From NCBI GenBank assembly GCA_026984835.1, contig JALSRI010000191.1, forward strand, positions 1 to 39,889: DNA of 39,889 nucleotides, written 5' to 3'. The DNA comes from Thiohalobacter sp. (GTDB taxonomy: Bacteria; Pseudomonadota; Gammaproteobacteria; DSM-19610). The position numbers were made by a program, and so were the translations under genes. Shown here piece after piece: positions 1 through 8,082 of the stretch (position 1 is the first letter of the stretch; the number at the start of each line of letters is the position of its first letter). A model generated the notes under the pieces. The model saw nothing but the letters and a program-made list of their open reading frames with translations, was not told the origin of the DNA and did not search any database.

Positions 1-32
1 AACGCGACCCGGGCAGGGGCTGACGACCGGAC

Positions 33-797
33 CGCCTTCGCGGCCAAGGCCGCTCCTACGGCGATGGCACGCACCGCGGCGGCGCCCCCTGTAGGAGCGG
101 GCTCGCCCGCGATCCCGGTGCGGCGGCGCATGCCGGGGCGCCGCGGCCACCGTCCCCCATCGCGGCCAAGGCCGCTCCTACGGTGATGGCACGCACCGCG
201 GCGGCGCTGCCCCTGTAGGAGCGGGCTCGCCCGCGATCCCGGTGCGGCGGCGCATGCCGGGGCGCAGCGGCCACCGTCTCCCATCGCGGCCAAGGCCGCT
301 CCTACGGAGATGGCACGCACCGCGGCGGCGCCCCCTGTAGGAGCGGGCTCGCCCGCGATCCCGGTGCGGCGGCGCATGCCGGGGCGCAGTGGCCACCGTT
401 CCCCATCGCGGCCAAGGCCGCTCCTACGGCGATGGTACGCACCGCGGCGGCGCTGCCCCTGTAGGAGCGGGCTTGCCCGCGATCCCGGTGCGGCGGCGCA
501 TGCCGGGTGGGGCGGCCACCGCCCCCATCGCGGCCAAGGCCGCTCCTACGGTGATGGCACGCACCGCGGCGGCGCTGCCCCTGTAGGAGCGGGCTCGCCC
601 GCGATCCCGGTGCGGCGGCACATGCCGGGCGCGGTGGCCACCGTCCCCATCGCGGCCAAGGCCGCTCCTACGGTGATGGCACGCACCGCGGCGGCGCTGC
701 CCTTGTAGGAGCGGGCTTGCCCGCGATCCCGGTGCGGCGGCGCATGCCGGGCGCGGTGGCCACCGACCCCATCGCGGCCAAGGCCGCTCCTACAGGG
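33..797. repeat. Tandem array of paired REP-type palindromes (BIME array)
   Basis: About six units of 122-124 bp lie in tandem. The first palindrome of each unit starts at 91, 215, 337, 461, 583 and 705. Each unit holds two short palindromes in opposite orientation. One begins GTAGGAGCGGGCT and has the stem GCGGGC/GCCCGC; the other, read on the minus strand, begins GTAGGAGCGGCCT with the stem GCGGCC/GGCCGC. They are joined by a G+C-rich spacer that is nearly the same in every unit. This is the architecture of bacterial interspersed mosaic elements built from REP sequences. Short open frames across it are artefacts of the repeat. The array fills the whole space downstream of hda, so hairpin termination or mRNA 3'-end protection is possible, but that is inference. 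No RAYT transposase is visible nearby. Confidence 0.9.
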
Positions 798-818
798 ACA
801 TGCACACGGGTGGGACGA

Positions 819-1523
819 CTACGCCTCGCCCAGCACTCCCCTGACGAACGGCACCGTCAGCCGCCGTTGCGCCGCCAGCGAGGCCTCGTCGAGGCGGTCC
901 AGCAATTCGAACAGCGCCGGCATGTCGCGCGGCACGCGGCGCATGAGATAGCGGCCGGTGTCGTCGGGCAGTTCGAAACCGCGCCGCCGCGCGCGCAGTT
1001 GCAGCGCGGCCAGGCGCTGGGCGTCGTCGAGTGGCGCCAGGGCGTAGACCAGGCCCCATTCCAGCCGCGAGCGCAGGTCGGGCAGCGCCAGCGGCAGGGC
1101 CGCCGGCGCGCAGTCGGCCGTCACCGCCAGCGCGCCGCCGCGCTCGCGGAGGCGGTTGAACAGGTGGAACAGGCTCTCTTCCCAGCGCGCCTCGCCGGCC
1201 ACCGCCTGCACGTCGTCCAGGCACACCAGCGGCAGGGCCTCCAGCCCCTCCAGCATGGCCGGGTCCAGGACCGCGTGTTCGGCCAGCGGCAGGTAGGCAG
1301 CGCCGCGGCCGCGCGCGCCGGCGTGCTGGCAGGCCGCCTGCAGCAGGTGGCTGCGGCCGCTGCCGGCAGCACCCCAGCAGTACAGCGGACTCTCGCCCTG
1401 CCCTTCGGCCAGCGCCCGCAGCGCCGCCAGCGGCTCGGCGTTGGGGCCGGGCAGGAAGCTGTCGAAGCGCGCCGAGTCGCGCAGGCGGACGCCGAGCGTG
1501 AGCTGCTGGGCGGTGGCGGTCAC
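819..1523 (-). CDS. hda: Hda, regulatory inactivator of DnaA (DnaA-homologous protein)
   Basis: A 234-residue protein matching the AAA+ domain III of DnaA without its DNA-binding domain IV, the size and layout of Hda. With the DNA-loaded sliding clamp, Hda promotes hydrolysis of DnaA-bound ATP and so prevents re-initiation. The N-terminus contains AQQLTLGVRL, which fits the clamp-binding motif (QL-x-L) found at the start of Hda. A Walker A-like stretch GAAGSGRSHLLQA, a Walker B-like region VCLDDVQAV and an arginine-rich sensor region DLRSRLEWG follow. I chose the GTG at 1523 because it overlaps the stop of the upstream CDP-alcohol phosphatidyltransferase gene as GTGA, implying translational coupling; longer in-frame starts would run deep into that gene. 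It is the last gene of a three-gene leftward operon with DUF2066 and the phosphatidyltransferase. Confidence 0.9.
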   Translation of the reverse strand: MTATAQQLTLGVRLRDSARFDSFLPGPNAEPLAALRALAEGQGESPLYCWGAAGSGRSHLLQAACQHAGARGRGAAYLPLAEHAVLDPAMLEGLEALPLVCLDDVQAVAGEARWEESLFHLFNRLRERGGALAVTADCAPAALPLALPDLRSRLEWGLVYALAPLDDAQRLAALQLRARRRGFELPDDTGRYLMRRVPRDMPALFELLDRLDEASLAAQRRLTVPFVRGVLGEA

Positions 1524-2074
1524 CGGCGCCGGACCTCGCGGGCGCGGCGGCTCCAGGTGATGACGTAGTCGGTGCCGCTCCACAGCACGGTCACGCACAC
1601 GCTGTAGACCAGCAGCGTCACCGCCGCCCGGGCCTGGACGTCGAAGGCCTGGCTGACGATCACCAGCAGCACCAGCAGGATCTGCAGCAGGGTGTTGAGC
1701 TTGCTCACCCAGGTCGGCTCGGCGCGCAGGGTGGCGACGCGGAAGTGGTAGTAGGTGGCGCCGCCGACGATGATGAGATCGCGCAGCAGCACCAGCGCCA
1801 CCAGCCAGGACGGCAGCAACCCGAGCCAGGCCAGCACCAGGTAGCAGGACACCAGCAGCAGCTTGTCGGCGACCGGGTCGAGCAGTTCGCCGAGCCGGCT
1901 GGTCCAGCCGAAGTGCTTGGCCAGGAAGCCGTCCAGCCCGTCCGACACGCCGGCGACGAAGAACAGCAGCAGCGCCATGTCGAAGCGGCGCTCGGCCAGC
2001 AGCCAGGCCACCGGCAGCACCAGCACGATGCGCATGGCGGTCAGCAGGTTGGGGATGTCGCGTGCCCGCAGCAC
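1520..2074 (-). CDS. CDP-alcohol phosphatidyltransferase family protein (PgsA-like)
   Basis: A 184-residue integral membrane protein with about five hydrophobic segments and the family signature D-x2-DG-x2-A-x9-G-x3-D-x3-D, seen as DGLDGFLAK followed by GELLDPVADK. The usual arginine after the alanine of this motif is lysine here. Enzymes of this family transfer a phosphatidyl group from CDP-diacylglycerol to an alcohol; PgsA, which makes phosphatidylglycerol phosphate, is the best match. Because genomes of this group often carry a second canonical pgsA next to uvrC, the substrate stays open. The GTG start at 2074 lies 2 nt beyond the stop of the DUF2066 gene, and the protein then opens with VLRARDIPNLLTAMR, the typical N-terminal helix of the family. 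It is co-transcribed with DUF2066 and hda. Confidence 0.85.
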   Translation of the reverse strand: MLRARDIPNLLTAMRIVLVLPVAWLLAERRFDMALLLFFVAGVSDGLDGFLAKHFGWTSRLGELLDPVADKLLLVSCYLVLAWLGLLPSWLVALVLLRDLIIVGGATYYHFRVATLRAEPTWVSKLNTLLQILLVLLVIVSQAFDVQARAAVTLLVYSVCVTVLWSGTDYVITWSRRAREVRRR

Positions 2075-2076
2075 GT

Positions 2077-3138
2077 CTATTTCCGCAGCCGGTAGTGCCC
2101 CGGCCGACCGTCGCCGGCGGGCGCCAGCACGCGGCCGATGGCGATCACCTGCTGCAGGCTGCGCCGGGCACCGTTGAGACGCAGCCCGAACTCGGCGCTG
2201 TCGCCCTCGACCCGCTGCAGCTGCGCGGCCTCGACCGGCGACAGGGACTCCAGGTATTTCTGCACCCGCGCGTAGTCGGCCAGCGTCTCGACGCCGCTGA
2301 CCCGCAGCAGGCCGCTGGCGCCGCTCGAGGGACCGGCCCGGACGGCATAACGCAGCGCCAGCAGCTCGGCGCTCTCCCCGAGGCCGGCCTCGACGCTCTG
2401 CTGCAGGCCGGCGCCGCGCGACTCCCAGCCCTGCGGCCCGGCGCCGGCCTGCAGCAGCGTCCAGCGCCCCTGCCAGCCGCCGCTGGCGGTGCGGTGCAGT
2501 CGGCCGATCAGCAGTACCTGGGCCCGGTAGCGTTGCGAGGCCTGCTGCACGGGTTCCAGAAAACCGCCCCAGACGTCGGCGAACCTGACCTGGCGACGGT
2601 CTTCCAGGTCCATCAGGGGCAGCACCAGCGGCAGCCCACGGCGCCGGGCGGCGCGCCGCAGCGCCTGCGCGGCCCTGGCCTGCGACTGCTCCGACAGCAG
2701 GTAGCGGCGCCGGCCGTCGTCCACCGCCAGCCACACCAGCACGTCGGGCCGCTCCTGTCCCCATACCGGCAGGCCGGCGGCGCGCAGCGCCCGCGTCAGC
2801 GCCACGCCGTCGAAGCGCACCCGCAGCAGCAACGGCGGCTCGGCGTCGGGCTGCCCGGGCTGTCCGCGGCGGTAGCTGTACTGTTCGACGTAGCGCTGCG
2901 CCTGGCCGCTCAGCTTGCGCACCGCCGGCTCCTGCAGCAGGTCGGTGCTGCCCAGCAGCCGCAGCAACACTTCGTTCAGCGCTTCGCGCAGCGCCGCCTG
3001 GCGGTCGGCGGCGGCGCGGCCGGGCACCACCACCTCGGCTGCGTAGAGGTCGGCCAGGCGCGCCGCCGGCGCCGGCGGCGGCAGCACGGCGAGCAGGACG
3101 AACAGCAGCAACGGGGATGTGATCAGGCGTCGGTTCAT
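2077..3138 (-). CDS. DUF2066 domain-containing exported protein
   Basis: A 353-residue protein of unknown function belonging to DUF2066, a gammaproteobacterial family regularly found between purM and hda. The N-terminus carries a signal peptide: a positively charged start (NRR), the hydrophobic run LLLFVLLAVLPPP and an APAARL cleavage region. The mature part should be periplasmic. No catalytic motif is evident; the middle (about residues 120-230) has alternating hydrophobic and arginine-rich segments. The ATG at 3138 has a GGA six bases upstream; an ATG two codons earlier at 3144 is equally in frame and only adds two residues. The gene is divergent from purM and heads the operon with the phosphatidyltransferase and hda. 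Confidence 0.8.
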   Translation of the reverse strand: MNRRLITSPLLLFVLLAVLPPPAPAARLADLYAAEVVVPGRAAADRQAALREALNEVLLRLLGSTDLLQEPAVRKLSGQAQRYVEQYSYRRGQPGQPDAEPPLLLRVRFDGVALTRALRAAGLPVWGQERPDVLVWLAVDDGRRRYLLSEQSQARAAQALRRAARRRGLPLVLPLMDLEDRRQVRFADVWGGFLEPVQQASQRYRAQVLLIGRLHRTASGGWQGRWTLLQAGAGPQGWESRGAGLQQSVEAGLGESAELLALRYAVRAGPSSGASGLLRVSGVETLADYARVQKYLESLSPVEAAQLQRVEGDSAEFGLRLNGARRSLQQVIAIGRVLAPAGDGRPGHYRLRK

Positions 3139-3237
3139 GGTCATTCCAGAGCGCGGCGGATACCATAGCATACTGTCCGGGTTTACCGGGCCACGCCACC
3201 CCGATACCATTGCCGTTTTTCCGCACCCGGAGCGCCC
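3139..3237. promoter_or_regulatory. Divergent promoter region between DUF2066 and purM
   Basis: This 99-bp region is the only space between two divergent start codons, so it must hold both promoters. It is locally A+T-richer than the flanks, with TATGCT- and TATGGT-like hexamers readable on the minus strand around 3160-3175 and CATACT on the plus strand. None has a convincing -35 partner, so no exact promoter is assigned. CGGAG about nine bases before the purM GTG serves as its ribosome binding site. Confidence 0.5.
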
Positions 3238-4296
3238 GTGTCTGGCCACAAGTCCACCCCCCCGGAATCGTCTTCCATCAGCTACCGCGACGCCGGTGTC
3301 GACATCGACGCCGGCAACACCCTGGTCGAACGCATCAAGCCGCTGGTGAAGGCCACCCACCGGCCCGGTGTGATCAGCGGCCTGGGCGGCTTCGGCGCCC
3401 TGTTCGAGCTGCCGCTGGAGGACTACCGGCGGCCACTGCTGGTGTCCGGCACCGACGGCGTCGGCACCAAGCTGAAACTGGCCATCGACAGCGGCCGCCA
3501 CGACAGTATCGGCATCGACCTGGTGGCCATGTGCGCCAACGACATCGTGGTGCAGGGCGCCGAACCGCTGTTCTTCCTCGACTACTACGCCACCGCCCGT
3601 CTCGACGTGGACGTCGCCACCGACGTGGTGGCCGGCATCGCGCGCGGCTGCGAGCTGGCCGGCGCGGCCCTGATCGGGGGCGAGACCGCCGAGATGCCGG
3701 GCATGTACCAGGCCGGCGACTACGACCTGGCCGGCTTCTGCGTCGGCATCGTCGACAAGGACGAACTCATCGACGGCAGCTCGGTGCAGCCCGGCGACAG
3801 CCTGGTGGCGCTGGCCTCCAGCGGCCCGCACTCCAACGGCTATTCGCTGGTGCGCAAGGTGCTGGAAGTGACCGGTGCCGCATTCGACGATGACCTGGAC
3901 GGCACGCCGCTCATCGACCGGCTGCTGGAGCCGACGCGCATCTACGTCAAGCCGCTGCTGGCCCTGTTCAAGGACATCGAGGTGCGCAGCCTGTGCCACG
4001 TCACCGGCGGGGGGCTGCCCGAGAACCTGCCGCGGGTACTGCCCGAGGGCACGCGCGCCGTCATCGACACGGCGAGCTGGGAGTGGCCGGCGGTGTTCCG
4101 CTGGCTGCGGGCCGGCGGCAACATCGAGACGGCGGAGATGTACCGCACCTTCAACTGTGGCGTCGGCATGGTGCTGTGCGTCCCGGCGCAGCAGCAGCAG
4201 GCCTGCGTGGACCGCTTGTGCGAACTGGGCGAGAACGCCTGGGTGATCGGCCGCATCGAGGCCGGCGACGGCCCGGCGACGGTGGAGATGCGCTGA
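3238..4296 (+). CDS. purM: Phosphoribosylformylglycinamidine cyclo-ligase (AIR synthetase)
   Basis: A 352-residue cytosolic enzyme that closes the imidazole ring of formylglycinamidine ribonucleotide with ATP to give aminoimidazole ribonucleotide in de novo purine synthesis. The family is recognised from [13 protein letters not shown] near the N-terminus, GGFGALFEL, the nucleotide-binding [10 protein letters not shown], the metal/phosphate region [21 protein letters not shown] and the C-terminal [13 protein letters not shown]. Length agrees with the usual 345-350. The start is GTG with CGGAG upstream; it adds a short polar extension before the conserved ISYRDAGV. purN follows after 4 bp, the common purMN operon. 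Confidence 0.96.
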   Translation: MSGHKSTPPESSSISYRDAGVDIDAGNTLVERIKPLVKATHRPGVISGLGGFGALFELPLEDYRRPLLVSGTDGVGTKLKLAIDSGRHDSIGIDLVAMCANDIVVQGAEPLFFLDYYATARLDVDVATDVVAGIARGCELAGAALIGGETAEMPGMYQAGDYDLAGFCVGIVDKDELIDGSSVQPGDSLVALASSGPHSNGYSLVRKVLEVTGAAFDDDLDGTPLIDRLLEPTRIYVKPLLALFKDIEVRSLCHVTGGGLPENLPRVLPEGTRAVIDTASWEWPAVFRWLRAGGNIETAEMYRTFNCGVGMVLCVPAQQQQACVDRLCELGENAWVIGRIEAGDGPATVEMR

Positions 4297-4300
4297 GAGC

Positions 4301-4951
4301 ATGACCCGCCCGCTGCCCATCGTCATCCTCGTCTCCGGCCGCGGCTCCAACATGCAGGCCATCGTCGAGGCGGCGCGTGCCGGCAACCTGCCGGTGGAGG
4401 TGCGGGCGGTGATCAGCAACCGCGCCGACGCACCCGGCCTGGCCTGGGCGCGCCGGGCCGGCATCGACGTGGCGGCGCTGGACCCGGCCGACTACCCGGA
4501 CCGCGAGGCCTACGACCGCGCCATGATGGGGCTGATCGACCGCTTCGAGCCGGCGCTGGTGGTGCTGGCCGGCTACATGCGCATCCTGTCGCCGGCCTTC
4601 GTGCACCACTACGCGGGCCGGCTGCTCAACATCCACCCGTCGCTGCTGCCGGATTTCCGCGGCCTCGACACCCACCGCCGGGCGCTGGAGGCAGGCCGCG
4701 CAGAGCACGGCGCCAGCGTCCATTTCGTCACCGAGGAACTGGACGGCGGGCCGGTGATCGCGCAGGTACGGGTGCCGGTGGAGGCCGGCGACGACGAACA
4801 GACGCTGGCGGCGCGGGTCCTGGAACAGGAGCACCGCCTGTATCCGGAGGTGCTGCGCTGGTTCGCCGCCGGCCGGCTCGGCTGGCGCGACGGCCAGGCG
4901 CTGCTGGACGGCGAGCCGCTGGACCAGCCCGTGGACCTCGGCCGCGGCTGA
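4301..4951 (+). CDS. purN: Phosphoribosylglycinamide formyltransferase (GAR transformylase)
   Basis: A 216-residue folate-dependent enzyme that transfers a formyl group from 10-formyltetrahydrofolate to glycinamide ribonucleotide, the third step of purine synthesis. The substrate phosphate loop appears as VSGRGSNMQA at the N-terminus. The catalytic triad of the family is present as N110 and H112 in NIHPSLLPDF and D148 in TEELDGGPV. The ATG lies 4 bp after the purM stop, with a purine-rich GGAG inside the end of purM as ribosome binding site, so the two genes are a transcriptional unit. Length is normal for bacterial PurN. Confidence 0.96.
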   Translation: MTRPLPIVILVSGRGSNMQAIVEAARAGNLPVEVRAVISNRADAPGLAWARRAGIDVAALDPADYPDREAYDRAMMGLIDRFEPALVVLAGYMRILSPAFVHHYAGRLLNIHPSLLPDFRGLDTHRRALEAGRAEHGASVHFVTEELDGGPVIAQVRVPVEAGDDEQTLAARVLEQEHRLYPEVLRWFAAGRLGWRDGQALLDGEPLDQPVDLGRG

Positions 4952-4957
4952 ACCGGG

Positions 4958-5740
4958 GTGACCGCGCTGCCGGCCCTGCTGCGCCTGCCCCGCCTGGCCT
5001 GGCTGGCGCTGACGCTGCCGGCGTTGGCTTCGGCTGGCGGCGGCGCCGAAGCGCCGGTGCCCACCTTCTGCGCCGACTACGAGATCCGCATCCACGGCTT
5101 CGGCGTCGGCCGCGCCACCTTCACTCTCGAGCGCATGGCGGACGGCAGCTACCTGTACCGGCAGCGCAGCCGCCCGACCGGCCTGGCCAGCTGGTTCCGC
5201 CGCCAGCGCGTGCACGAGAGCAGCCGCTGGCGCCTGGTCGGCGACACCCTCCAGCCGCTGGAATATTTCTACTCCCGCAGCGGCGCCGACGAACGCACCG
5301 TCGAGCTGTTGTTCGACTGGCCGGCCGGCCAGGTCGAGAACCGGGTGCAGGGCAAGCCCTGGCGCATGGACATTCCCCCCGGGACGCTGGACAAGCTGCT
5401 GGTGCAGATCGCCCTGCTCCTGGATCTGCGCCGCGGCGCCACCCGCTTCGACTACGCGGTGGCGGACGGCGGCCGCCTGAAACACTTCGCCTTCGAAGTG
5501 GTCGACGAAGAGACCATCGAACTGCCGGCCGGCACCTGGCGCGCCCTGCGGGTGCGGCGGCTCGACGACGGCGGCCAGCGCACCCTGGTGTGGGTGGCAC
5601 CGGCGCTGGGCTACCTGCCGGTGCGCTTCGTCAAGCATCGCAGGAACGGGCTGAAATACGAAATGCGCCTGCTCAGCCTCGACGAACACCGCCCCGCCGA
5701 CGCACCGCGTCTTGAAACCCCCGCGCCCGCCCCCCATTGA
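4958..5740 (+). CDS. DUF3108 domain-containing envelope protein
   Basis: A 260-residue protein of the DUF3108 family, function unknown. An N-terminal signal peptide (LPRLAWLALTLPALASAGG) predicts export to the periplasm. The mature part resembles other DUF3108 proteins: FCADYEIRIHGFGVGRATFTLE at its start, a central region of beta-strand-like alternation, and a C-terminal VAPALGYLPVRFVKHR motif, consistent with a lipid- or ligand-binding beta structure (inference). The GTG start lies 6 bp after purN, so it is probably the third gene of the purMN operon, a neighbourhood seen in other gammaproteobacteria. Confidence 0.85.
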   Translation: MTALPALLRLPRLAWLALTLPALASAGGGAEAPVPTFCADYEIRIHGFGVGRATFTLERMADGSYLYRQRSRPTGLASWFRRQRVHESSRWRLVGDTLQPLEYFYSRSGADERTVELLFDWPAGQVENRVQGKPWRMDIPPGTLDKLLVQIALLLDLRRGATRFDYAVADGGRLKHFAFEVVDEETIELPAGTWRALRVRRLDDGGQRTLVWVAPALGYLPVRFVKHRRNGLKYEMRLLSLDEHRPADAPRLETPAPAPH

Positions 5741-5794
5741 CCTGTAGAGCATGCCCGCCGTTCCGGCCGGGCCCGATACTGGACGAGGAGCGCC

Positions 5795-6910
5795 ATGAAC
5801 CTGAACGTCACTTTCAAGAATATCCAGGATTCCGCCCATCAGGAACTGCGCAAGCTGGTGTCCGGGTTCGCCGAGGGGCAGCTGGCGAAGCGGCTGGGTT
5901 CGCTCCGCGACGAAGCGGTGCGCCTGCACGCCGTCATCGAACGCCACCCCGGCGACGGGATGCACCGGGTGGCGCTGCGGCTGCGGCTGCCCCACCAGGT
6001 GCTGGTCAGCCGCGAGGACGACCCCGACGTGCGGCTGGCGCTGAAGGAGGCGTTCCAGGAACTGGAACGCCAAGTGGAACGCTACCTGTCGCGCCGCAAA
6101 CGCCGCGACCAGTGGAAGCGCCCGGCGCGCCGCGAGCGCCTGCGGCGCCTGAAGGCGGCGGTGCAGGTGCAGCCGCAGGAAGAGCGCCGGCTGTTCCTCG
6201 ACCTGGTGCAGCAGGAACTGGACGCCCTGCGCCGCTTCGTGCGCCACGAGATCACCTACCTGCGCGCCACCGGCGACCTGCGTCCCGACTACCCCGGTGT
6301 CGACGATGTCATCGACGAAGTGCTGGCGCGCGGCTGGCAGCGCTTCCACGAGCACCACGACCGCCTGTCGGTGCGCTCCTGGCTGTTCGGCATCGCGCTG
6401 GACTACCTGCAAGAGGAAGTCGGGCGCTACCACGCCGAGCAGGAAACGGTGCCGATCGAGGAACGCGTGTCGCCCCCGGCCGGCACCCTCGTCGACGACG
6501 AGATGATGGATTTCTGGCAACCCGACGAAGTGCTGCACATCGAGGACCTGGTGGAGGCACCCGACACCCTGACGCCGGAAGAAGCTGCGGAAAAGCAGGA
6601 GACGCTGGAACTGGCCTACCGCCTGTTGTCCCTGATGCCGCACACCTGGCGCCGCGCCCTGACCCTGAACCGCATCCAGGCGCTGGGCATGGACGAAATC
6701 GCCGAACTCATGCACGCCGAACCGGCCCGGGTCGAGCAGTGGGTCGGCTACGCCTCGGCCTTCATCGAGGCCCGCTGCCGCGAACTGGGCCGCGGGCTGG
6801 CTTCGGTGCAGGCGGTGCTGGAACTGTTCGGGGTACCGGCCGAAGACGCCGCCACGGCGGAACTGGCGCGGGACCTGGATGCGACCCTCGGCGCCGAAAC
6901 GGCCGCCTAG
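5795..6910 (+). CDS. Fusion protein: HPF/RaiA-like ribosome-binding domain plus ECF-sigma-like domain
   Basis: A 371-residue protein with two recognisable halves. Residues 1-105 read like a hibernation-promoting factor/RaiA (S30AE) domain: NVTFKNIQDSAHQELRK, then RVALRLRLPHQVLVSREDD and a final helix ALKEAFQELERQVERYLSRR. A very basic linker (about 98-125) follows. Residues 140-212 resemble sigma-70 region 2 (ALRRFVRHEI, VDDVIDEVLARGW, VRSWLFGIALDYLQEE), an acidic linker (215-265) follows, and residues 265-332 resemble sigma region 4 (LAYRLLSLMPHTWRRALTL, LGMDEIAELMHAEPARVEQW). GAGGAG sits just before the ATG. The domains are recognised by eye; the function is unknown. Possible roles are a sigma factor tethered to or sensing ribosomes, or a ribosome-binding protein that has co-opted a sigma fold. 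It may be read through from purMN-DUF3108 (54-bp gap). Confidence 0.8.
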   Translation: MNLNVTFKNIQDSAHQELRKLVSGFAEGQLAKRLGSLRDEAVRLHAVIERHPGDGMHRVALRLRLPHQVLVSREDDPDVRLALKEAFQELERQVERYLSRRKRRDQWKRPARRERLRRLKAAVQVQPQEERRLFLDLVQQELDALRRFVRHEITYLRATGDLRPDYPGVDDVIDEVLARGWQRFHEHHDRLSVRSWLFGIALDYLQEEVGRYHAEQETVPIEERVSPPAGTLVDDEMMDFWQPDEVLHIEDLVEAPDTLTPEEAAEKQETLELAYRLLSLMPHTWRRALTLNRIQALGMDEIAELMHAEPARVEQWVGYASAFIEARCRELGRGLASVQAVLELFGVPAEDAATAELARDLDATLGAETAA

Positions 6911-7157
6911 CCGGCTGCGGTGCGGCGGTCTTCGAGCGTACTGGCGCAGAAATCCGAACGAAGCGGAGGCGGAACGAAATGAAAGGCGACGCGTTCTTCG
7001 CGCCTTCGGGTCGATTCCAGCGCCGTGGATGCGGGGTGGGGTTCCCTTCGGTCACCCCACCCTACGCGGAGCCCCCCGAAATCACCCATAGGGTGGGTGA
7101 GCGCAGCGAACCCCACCACGACGCCGGTCCGGCGGGCTCAAAAGACCGGACGCGGCC
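6911..7157. repeat. Convergent intergenic space with two GGGTGGGGTT-type inverted repeats
   Basis: The space between the convergent HPF-sigma gene and dcd holds two copies of a short imperfect palindrome family, at about 7034-7064 and 7089-7117. The core reads TAGGGTGGGTGAGCGCAGCG and ends CGAACCCCACC, so GGTGGGGTT-like arms pair with AACCCCACC. The same family recurs five times between here and 8075. The position between two convergent genes suits a bidirectional hairpin terminator, although there is no T-tract. The rest (6911-7030) shows no gene. Confidence 0.75.
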
Positions 7158-7727
7158 TCACGCCTTGGGCAGGGTCACGCCGCGCTGGCCCTGGTACTTG
7201 CCGCCGCGGTCGGCGTAGGAGGTCTGGCAGACTTCGTCGGATTCCAGGAACAACACCTGGGCCACGCCCTCGTTGGCGTAGATCTTGGCCGGCAGCGGCG
7301 TGGTGTTGGAGAACTCCAGGGTCACGTGGCCTTCCCATTCCGGCTCCAGCGGCGTGACGTTGACGATGATGCCGCAGCGCGCGTAGGTGCTCTTGCCCAG
7401 GCAGATGGTCAGCACGTTGCGCGGGATGCGGAAGTATTCCACCGTGCGTGCCAGGGCGAAGGAATTGGGCGGGATGATGCAGACGTCGGACTTCACGTCC
7501 ACGAAGCTGTCGTCGTCGAAGTTCTTGGGGTCCACCACCGCCGAGTTGATGTTGGTGAAAATCTTGAATTCGTCCGCGCAGCGGATGTCGTAGCCGTAAC
7601 TCGAGGTCCCGTAGGAAATCACCCGCCCCACATCGGCGTGTTCACGCACCTGGCCGGGCTCGAACGGCTCTATCATCCCGTGCTGCTCGGCCATGCGGCG
7701 GATCCAGTTGTCGGATTTGATCGGCAT
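7158..7727 (-). CDS. dcd: dCTP deaminase
   Basis: A 189-residue enzyme that deaminates dCTP to dUTP, the main source of dUMP for thymidylate synthesis in gammaproteobacteria. The core [10 protein letters not shown] with S113 and R117, and [15 protein letters not shown] containing the catalytic glutamate E138, match the mono-functional Dcd family. The size equals that of the well-known enzyme (about 188-193). The ATG at 7727 has AGGAA seven bases upstream and gives the conserved N-terminus [10 protein letters not shown]; upstream in-frame codons only add repeat-derived residues. The gene lies near apbC and metG, a conserved gammaproteobacterial neighbourhood. Confidence 0.95.
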   Translation of the reverse strand: MPIKSDNWIRRMAEQHGMIEPFEPGQVREHADVGRVISYGTSSYGYDIRCADEFKIFTNINSAVVDPKNFDDDSFVDVKSDVCIIPPNSFALARTVEYFRIPRNVLTICLGKSTYARCGIIVNVTPLEPEWEGHVTLEFSNTTPLPAKIYANEGVAQVLFLESDEVCQTSYADRGGKYQGQRGVTLPKA

Positions 7728-7802
7728 CTCGGGTTCCTGAAAAAGCGTCGCGCAAAGATACCGGGAATGGGGCGGTATGAAAAGGCGTGGCCCATCGAAG
7801 CG

Positions 7803-8074
7803 TAGGGTGGGGTGAGCGGAGCGAACCCCACCGGGACGATTCGGCGGCCATGCCCACAAGGTCACCCTGCGCTTGCCGGGCCACCGTTCAAACGAAGGGA
7901 TTCGCACCGCAGCGGGCTATGCTTCGATCAACCGGTGGCCATGGAAACATGGGCAGCCTGTCGGGGCATGGCCGCCGGACGGTTAGGGTGGGGTTCGCTC
8001 CGCTCACCCCACCCTACGCTTCGATTGGCGGTGCGGCCTTGCGTAGGGTGGCGGTGAGCGCAGCGAACCCCACC
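7803..8074. repeat. Three more GGGTGGGGTT-type inverted repeats between dcd and apbC
   Basis: Copies lie at about 7803-7832, 7984-8017 and 8043-8074. The middle copy is the most complete: TAGGGTGGGGTTCGCTCC leads into CGCTCACCCCACCCTA, a near-perfect hairpin. Copies occur in both orientations. The 355-bp gap between the two leftward genes dcd and apbC contains little else: about 150 bp of unremarkable sequence (7835-7980) with no supported gene. The copies sit directly downstream of apbC and upstream of dcd, so they could shape transcription between them. Confidence 0.8.
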
Positions 8075-8082
8075 GTTCCTCG

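Noticed and set aside
310-708. Small proteins encoded in the left repeat array
   Set aside because: The frames are translations of the REP units, repeat the same Arg/Ala/Gly/Pro words and have no ribosome binding site.
33-797. CRISPR array
   Set aside because: The whole unit, including the would-be spacer, is repeated; there are no unique spacers and no cas genes.
4151-6715. Long minus-strand open frame opposite purM, purN, DUF3108 and the HPF-sigma gene
   Set aside because: Antisense shadow in G+C-rich DNA; the plus-strand genes have clear family matches and ribosome binding sites.
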